Shown in pieces: positions 30,266-34,192 of a stretch of 34,192 nt of DNA (position 1 is the stretch's first letter; every line of letters starts with the position of its first letter). Position numbers and translations under genes: made by a program. This DNA comes from an uncultured euryarchaeote (GTDB taxonomy: Archaea; Thermoplasmatota; Poseidoniia; Poseidoniales; Poseidoniaceae): positions 1 to 34,192 of the forward strand of contig CALCOQ010000139.1 of the NCBI GenBank assembly GCA_937897005.1, read 5' to 3'. The notes under the pieces are model-generated. The model did no database searches. It saw only the letters and a list, made by a program, of their open reading frames with translations, and was not told where the DNA came from.

Positions 30266-31057
30266 ATGGAAGGCCGACGGGTTCTCATCAAACTAGGAGG
30301 TGGATTGATCACGTTCAAGGATGAACCATGCAAGGTGCGTTCAGATATTCTCACTGCATGTGCTGAAAGAATCTCCAATATCGTTGAAATGGGATGGAGG
30401 CCGATAATTGTTCACGGTGCTGGTGGATTCGGGCACTTGAGAGCCAAGCAATATTCCTTGAGTTCGGGAAGGGATGAGATGATTGCAGGGCAGGATGAAG
30501 CGGTGGAATTGGTCAGAAAAGAAATGCTTGATCTCAATTCTCAAGTCTGCAAAGCACTCATCGATGTGGGATTGAAGGTTTCCTCCCATCCTCCGCATAC
30601 ATGGTCTAGAGGTACAGGGCAGGGTCTTGTCGGCTCATTGCAGCGTTTTGAAGCCGATGATGGAGTCATCCCCATCACCTATGGGGATGTCAATGACTGC
30701 GATGGGCCGGAAGGTTTCGGAATCTTATCTGGTGATCATCTAATGGAGAGGTTGGCCACCATAGAGGGAGTATCCAAGGCTATTTTCGCACTGTTTGGGG
30801 TTGATGGAGTCATGTCCACTCCTCCCGATTCGGAGCAGCAAGGCATCCTACTGGAGAAAATTGACTCAGAGAGTGATTTCATTGCTTCACATGATTCCAA
30901 GATTGATGTCACTGGGGGTATTACTCTCAAAGTTGCATGTGCCAGAAGAATGGCTGCAGGTGGAATAGATGTGTGGATGGTGAATGGCGAGTATCCAGAC
31001 CGGATTGTCGACTCCTTGTTGCAGACAGGCACTATTGGAACCAATGTCATCGGTTGA
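30266..31057 (+). CDS. ipk: Isopentenyl phosphate kinase
   Basis: Phosphorylates isopentenyl phosphate to IPP, the last kinase step of the archaeal mevalonate variants. 263 residues from the ATG at 30266 (MEGRRVLIKLGGG); the frame is open from 30155, but the earlier part overlaps the divergent gene and lacks family similarity. Amino-acid-kinase motifs: KLGGGLITFKD, VHGAGGFGH with the IPK-defining His57, YGDVN, ILSGDHLMERLA, FGVDGVM and DVTGGITLK. Followed after 40 bases by the IPP isomerase/GGPP synthase fusion, which uses its product. Confidence 0.94.
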   Translation: MEGRRVLIKLGGGLITFKDEPCKVRSDILTACAERISNIVEMGWRPIIVHGAGGFGHLRAKQYSLSSGRDEMIAGQDEAVELVRKEMLDLNSQVCKALIDVGLKVSSHPPHTWSRGTGQGLVGSLQRFEADDGVIPITYGDVNDCDGPEGFGILSGDHLMERLATIEGVSKAIFALFGVDGVMSTPPDSEQQGILLEKIDSESDFIASHDSKIDVTGGITLKVACARRMAAGGIDVWMVNGEYPDRIVDSLLQTGTIGTNVIG

Positions 31058-31065
31058 GTATATTC
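31058..31065 (+). promoter_or_regulatory. TATA-like element before the isomerase/GGPP synthase gene
   Basis: GTATATTC begins directly after the ipk stop and lies 33-40 bases before the ATG at 31098. It is the same octamer seen upstream of coaBC, so the fusion gene may have its own promoter in addition to read-through from ipk. Confidence 0.4.
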
Positions 31066-31097
31066 GATTGACGGACCATGTTTTATGTTGAGTACCC

Positions 31098-32861
31098 ATG
31101 CGAATGATGGGCATAGTCATGGTGGATTGGGAATCAACTGAATCGCACCCGCTACAAGCGCATGATTCAGCCCAAGCAGCTATGATGGAAGAGTTCGTCA
31201 TACAGGTGGATGAACTTGATAACAGGGTTGGAGGACAAACCAAACTGACTGCTCATCATGGTGCTGGAGCCCTCCATCGAGCCTTCTCTGTGCTGGTGTT
31301 CGATTCAAACGACAGACTATTGCTGCAGAAACGCTCTTCTGACAAGATAACATTTCCCGGTGTATGGGCCAATTCCTGCTGTTCTCATCCATTGGACAAT
31401 GATACTGAGAGAGGAGGTTTTCATTGCTCTATCCTAGCAGCGATCAGGAAGATGGAACAGGAACTCGGGGTTGATCCTTCAACATTGGCAGTGGATGATT
31501 TTACAGCTGCCTCTAGGATGTTGTATTGGTCGCGCAGTGATGACGAATGGGTGGAGAAGGAACTGGATCATATTCTCATTCTACGCAAAGACATCAGTTG
31601 CAGTCCGAATCCTAACGAAATCGAAGAATTGCGGTGGTTCGGCAGAGATGAGTTTGAAGCATTCATGAAATCTTTCAATGCAGACGATTCACAAACACAG
31701 AATGGTGAACAGAAAGTCATCGCTCCGTGGTTCAAATTGATCGTGGACAACCTTCTCAGTGATTGGTGGGATGATCTCGGCTCTATCACTGATGATGGTA
31801 AGATACATTGTTTCGGAAGACTGGATCTGGGCGAATTTGAGAAGCCAGAACCTGAGAATCTGGATGCTGCTATTTCCAGATGCAGGCCAAAGGTTGAGAG
31901 GATAATCATGGATGCCCTGTCGAAGAGTGGAGTTGGCCGTTTACGTCGAGCCATGATACATCTATTGGAAGGTGGAGGGAAAAGAGTAAGAGCTACTATT
32001 CCAAGACTTGTTGGGGAAGCACTCGAGACTGGTCGGAGTGATTACTCTGAGCATGAATTGGTTGGTGCTTCTTTGGAGATCATTCATAATTTCACATTGG
32101 TGCATGATGATATCATGGATGATGATGATATTAGACGCGGTAGGCCATCAGTCCATGTAGAATATGACATGCCAACCGCCATCAATGCTGGTGATGCAAT
32201 GCTGGCGATAGGTTTTGAGATACTAGTTGGAGAACCAGGTGAGTTGGATGGTATCGGGGCAAGGCATCTAGAGCAGGTGGTTAGAGCCATTTCGGGAATG
32301 GTCAGAGGAGTTTCCGAGGGCCAACAACTCGATATCGCCTTTGAGAATGAAGAGAATGTCGGGACTCAGGAATACCTTCGGATGATTGAAGGTAAAACTG
32401 CTATTATGTTCAAAACCGCAGCAGAACTAGGGGCGCTACTCAGCGACTCCAGCCAAGATATCATCGACATATGCTCTAGGTGGGGCAGAGAGATGGGGAT
32501 GTGCTTCCAACTGATGGATGATCTGATCGATGTTCTAAGTGATGGTGAGACATTAGGCAAACCAAGAGGAAGTGACATCGCTCAAGGAAAGAGGACTTTG
32601 ATGGTATTACATGCTCTTGAACAGGGAGGTGATGATGCAAAAACTCTCAACTCCATCCTTGGTAATGGTGAGTCTGCAACTCAGGAAGATATCGATACTG
32701 CAATAGTCATTCTGAAAAGGTGTGGCTCTATTGAACACGCCAGAGAAATGGCTGCTTCCCATCATCAAGCAGCCCATGCTGCTCTGGACGAATTGCCATT
32801 CTGGGTAGAATTGACTGCCCTGAGGGAACTTACTGACTGGCAAGTCAGGAGAATATCATGA
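31098..32861 (+). CDS. Fusion: type 1 IPP isomerase + geranylgeranyl diphosphate synthase
   Basis: 587 residues, two enzymes in one chain. Residues ~30-205 are a Nudix-fold type 1 IPP isomerase: HRAFSVLVF, KITFPGVWANSCCSHPL with the catalytic Cys (about 95), and an ExE metal pair in WVEKELDH. After a linker (~205-265), residues ~265-587 are a trans-prenyltransferase: GGGKRVRA, first Asp-rich motif VHDDIMDDDDIRRG (about 334-347), GQQLDI, and second Asp-rich motif FQLMDDLIDV (about 471-480). It makes DMAPP from IPP and then the C20 chain for archaeal lipids. No stop or shift interrupts the linker. Most archaea use the type 2 (flavin) isomerase; this one looks closer to eukaryotic type 1. Starts at 31107 or 31119 are also possible. 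Confidence 0.93.
   Translation: MRMMGIVMVDWESTESHPLQAHDSAQAAMMEEFVIQVDELDNRVGGQTKLTAHHGAGALHRAFSVLVFDSNDRLLLQKRSSDKITFPGVWANSCCSHPLDNDTERGGFHCSILAAIRKMEQELGVDPSTLAVDDFTAASRMLYWSRSDDEWVEKELDHILILRKDISCSPNPNEIEELRWFGRDEFEAFMKSFNADDSQTQNGEQKVIAPWFKLIVDNLLSDWWDDLGSITDDGKIHCFGRLDLGEFEKPEPENLDAAISRCRPKVERIIMDALSKSGVGRLRRAMIHLLEGGGKRVRATIPRLVGEALETGRSDYSEHELVGASLEIIHNFTLVHDDIMDDDDIRRGRPSVHVEYDMPTAINAGDAMLAIGFEILVGEPGELDGIGARHLEQVVRAISGMVRGVSEGQQLDIAFENEENVGTQEYLRMIEGKTAIMFKTAAELGALLSDSSQDIIDICSRWGREMGMCFQLMDDLIDVLSDGETLGKPRGSDIAQGKRTLMVLHALEQGGDDAKTLNSILGNGESATQEDIDTAIVILKRCGSIEHAREMAASHHQAAHAALDELPFWVELTALRELTDWQVRRIS
32833..32848. other. Hairpin at the 3' end of the fusion gene
   Basis: CTGACT-GGCA-AGTCAG, a perfect 6-base stem with a 4-base loop, inside the last codons of the isomerase/GGPP synthase gene. 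It is 15 bases upstream of a second hairpin with a related stem. Confidence 0.4.
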
Positions 32862-32863
32862 TG

Positions 32864-32881
32864 CTGAGTTGAAAGACTCAG
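32864..32881. terminator. Candidate bidirectional terminator between convergent genes
   Basis: CTGAGT-TGAAAG-ACTCAG, a perfect 6-base stem with a 6-base loop, fills the 22-base space between the stop of the fusion gene (32861) and that of EF-2 (32884). No long T-run follows, so it is not a classical bacterial terminator. Position and symmetry suggest transcript-end processing or stability. Confidence 0.4.
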
Positions 32882-32883
32882 AA

Positions 32884-34192
32884 TCAATCGGTGTAATACT
32901 CTTCATCGGGAACATCTGCTTTGAGACCCTTCCTTTGGCGAATTTTCCCAACTGTCTTCTCGAACAGTTGAGGGGGTAGAATATCAAATCCACAGTTCTC
33001 GCTGTTCCACACAGCACGTCCTTGACTTGCAGCTCGGATATCGTTTGAGAAGCCAAAGGTTTCAGCAACTGGAACTGTTCCGACCACAGTAGTGACCTCT
33101 CCATCAGCAGGCATATCTTCAATCACTCCGCGCCTGTTCGATATCTCTCTTGAGACTCCACCCAACCAGTCATTAGGAACGCTGACGAACATCTTCTGCA
33201 TCGGCTCCATGATAACCGGACGTGCTCTTAGACAAGCACCCTTGATTGAATTGCGTACGGCTGGTATGGTCTGGGCAGGGCCACGGTGAATTGCGTCCTC
33301 GTGCAACTTCGCATCGACAAGACGGATAAACATCCCCATCATGGGTTCTTCAGCGATTGGACCACGCTTACAGACAGCATTGAAAGCCTCGATTATCAAT
33401 TCTCGAGTCTCGTGTAGATTCTGAATTCCCTTGGTATCATTGACGAGAACATTGGTTCCATTGATGGCATATATCTTACGCATCAGATCCCTGTCCATTC
33501 CATCGAATTCTCCGAACTTGTTTCCTACTTCCTTGGCATCCTTGTTGCGAACGGTTCCATTTCCGAAATGTCCTTCTCTGAGTGCCTGTATGACTTCCAG
33601 AGGAAATTTCTCAACCTCTACGTAGAACCTGTTGTGCCGGTTTGGAGACTTTCCTTCAAATGCATGTCCTTTGTTATGGGACTCTACCGACTCGCGGTAA
33701 ACGACGATCGGTTCGCTGACCTTGACCTTGATTCCCTGTTCCTCCTCGATTCTGTAGGTAGTGATCTCAAGATGTAACTCACCCATTCCAGCCAATAGTG
33801 CTTCACCGGTCTCTTGGTTGGTAGTGACTACGAGACTGGCATCAGCCTTGGCCAGAGAGCGTAGAGCATCAATGAACTTGGGTAGGTCCTTCATCGACCG
33901 AGGCTCAACAGCAACTGTGACGACTGGTTCGGAATAGTGGCGAATCGCTTCGAATGGCGTGAAGTCCTTATCTCGTGAGATGGTTACTCCAGCAGCTGCT
34001 GAACGGATTCCGGTCAATGCTGCGATATTTCCTGCTACTACTGAGGGTACCGAGATGCGGTCACTGCCGACCATCATGCTGACTTGTTGTACTCTTTCGG
34101 CCTTAATTGCACCTAGAGCCCATACACTCTCTCCTTGAGTGACGACTCCGGAATAGATTCGTCCCACTGCAACCTCCCCTGCATGTGGATCC
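32884..34192 (-). CDS. fusA: Elongation factor 2 (EF-2), C-terminal part, truncated by the window edge
   Basis: Archaeal translocase of the ribosome; the N-terminal GTPase domain lies beyond the right end. Coding continues past the first start-like codon (GTG at 34167) to the edge: the last codons read DPHAGEVAVGRIYSG, as in domain II of aEF-2. Domain III shows EPRSMKDLPKF and GMGELHLEI; domain IV carries LHEDAIHRGPAQ, whose His is the diphthamide site in archaeal and eukaryotic EF-2; domain V has EPMQKMFVSVPNDWLGGV and the RQRKGL...YYTD terminus. About 435 residues are visible of an expected ~730. Convergent with the isoprenoid fusion gene. Confidence 0.96.
   Translation of the reverse strand, partial: DPHAGEVAVGRIYSGVVTQGESVWALGAIKAERVQQVSMMVGSDRISVPSVVAGNIAALTGIRSAAAGVTISRDKDFTPFEAIRHYSEPVVTVAVEPRSMKDLPKFIDALRSLAKADASLVVTTNQETGEALLAGMGELHLEITTYRIEEEQGIKVKVSEPIVVYRESVESHNKGHAFEGKSPNRHNRFYVEVEKFPLEVIQALREGHFGNGTVRNKDAKEVGNKFGEFDGMDRDLMRKIYAINGTNVLVNDTKGIQNLHETRELIIEAFNAVCKRGPIAEEPMMGMFIRLVDAKLHEDAIHRGPAQTIPAVRNSIKGACLRARPVIMEPMQKMFVSVPNDWLGGVSREISNRRGVIEDMPADGEVTTVVGTVPVAETFGFSNDIRAASQGRAVWNSENCGFDILPPQLFEKTVGKIRQRKGLKADVPDEEYYTD

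Noticed and set aside
31098..32861. Isomerase/prenyltransferase fusion considered as a frameshift artefact
   Set aside because: The linker has no stop, reads as ordinary coding sequence and keeps one frame throughout; an assembly error would more likely break a frame than make one.

Overview
This 34 kb window is archaeal chromosomal DNA. It most likely comes from an uncultivated marine euryarchaeote of the Poseidoniia type (Marine Group II/III), although no rRNA or ribosomal operon is present to prove it. The archaeal calls are the small primase subunit PriS, isopentenyl phosphate kinase, elongation factor 2 with the diphthamide histidine context, an archaeal/eukaryotic-type prolyl-tRNA synthetase, KptA with an N-terminal zinc finger, and a split transketolase. 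Mixed in are genes of bacterial flavour (futalosine-pathway menaquinone genes, a FadA-like thiolase, an OPT transporter) and of eukaryotic flavour (a half-length deoxyhypusine-hydroxylase-like HEAT protein, a type 1 IPP isomerase, a secretory-pathway-like Ca2+ ATPase). The window starts with AGCTT and ends with GGATCC, so it may be a cloned environmental insert. The right end cuts through EF-2.

Layout. 39-3466: divergent metG and a CNNM/CorC-like membrane protein. 3455-9376: a tight run of seven minus-strand genes (mqnD, half-DOHH, small zinc protein, priS, Pro-rich/acidic coiled-coil protein, RDD-like membrane protein, membrane-anchored alpha/beta hydrolase) with 1-4 base overlaps at several joints. 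9533-12010: a secreted, anchored beta-propeller protein. 12011-16989: mqnA, mqnE and a P-type Ca2+ ATPase on the minus strand. 17125-23900: a plus-strand block with an OPT transporter, both transketolase halves, transaldolase, a small membrane protein and proS. 23894-29088: coaBC, a zinc-ribbon membrane protein on the opposite strand, a MamK-like actin, a double zinc-ribbon protein and a thiolase. 29180-32861: kptA, a small zinc-ribbon protein, and ipk followed by an IPP isomerase-GGPP synthase fusion. 32884 to the end: EF-2, C-terminal part.

Functional themes. mqnA, mqnE and mqnD supply three steps of the futalosine route to menaquinone (mqnB and mqnC are not in the window). The split transketolase and transaldolase form the core of the non-oxidative pentose phosphate pathway. 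IPK, IPP isomerase and GGPP synthase lead to archaeal lipid chains. Translation is represented by MetRS, ProRS, EF-2 and the half-DOHH protein, whose eukaryotic relatives finish hypusine on eIF5A. The genome is compact: after start correction no gap exceeds about 140 bases, and convergent genes abut or overlap. I saw no tRNA, rRNA, CRISPR array, insertion sequence or prophage. The two most unusual items are the half-length DOHH homologue (8004-8489) and the MamK-like actin (25796-26821). Comparisons with named proteins were made from memory of family motifs, not from database searches.
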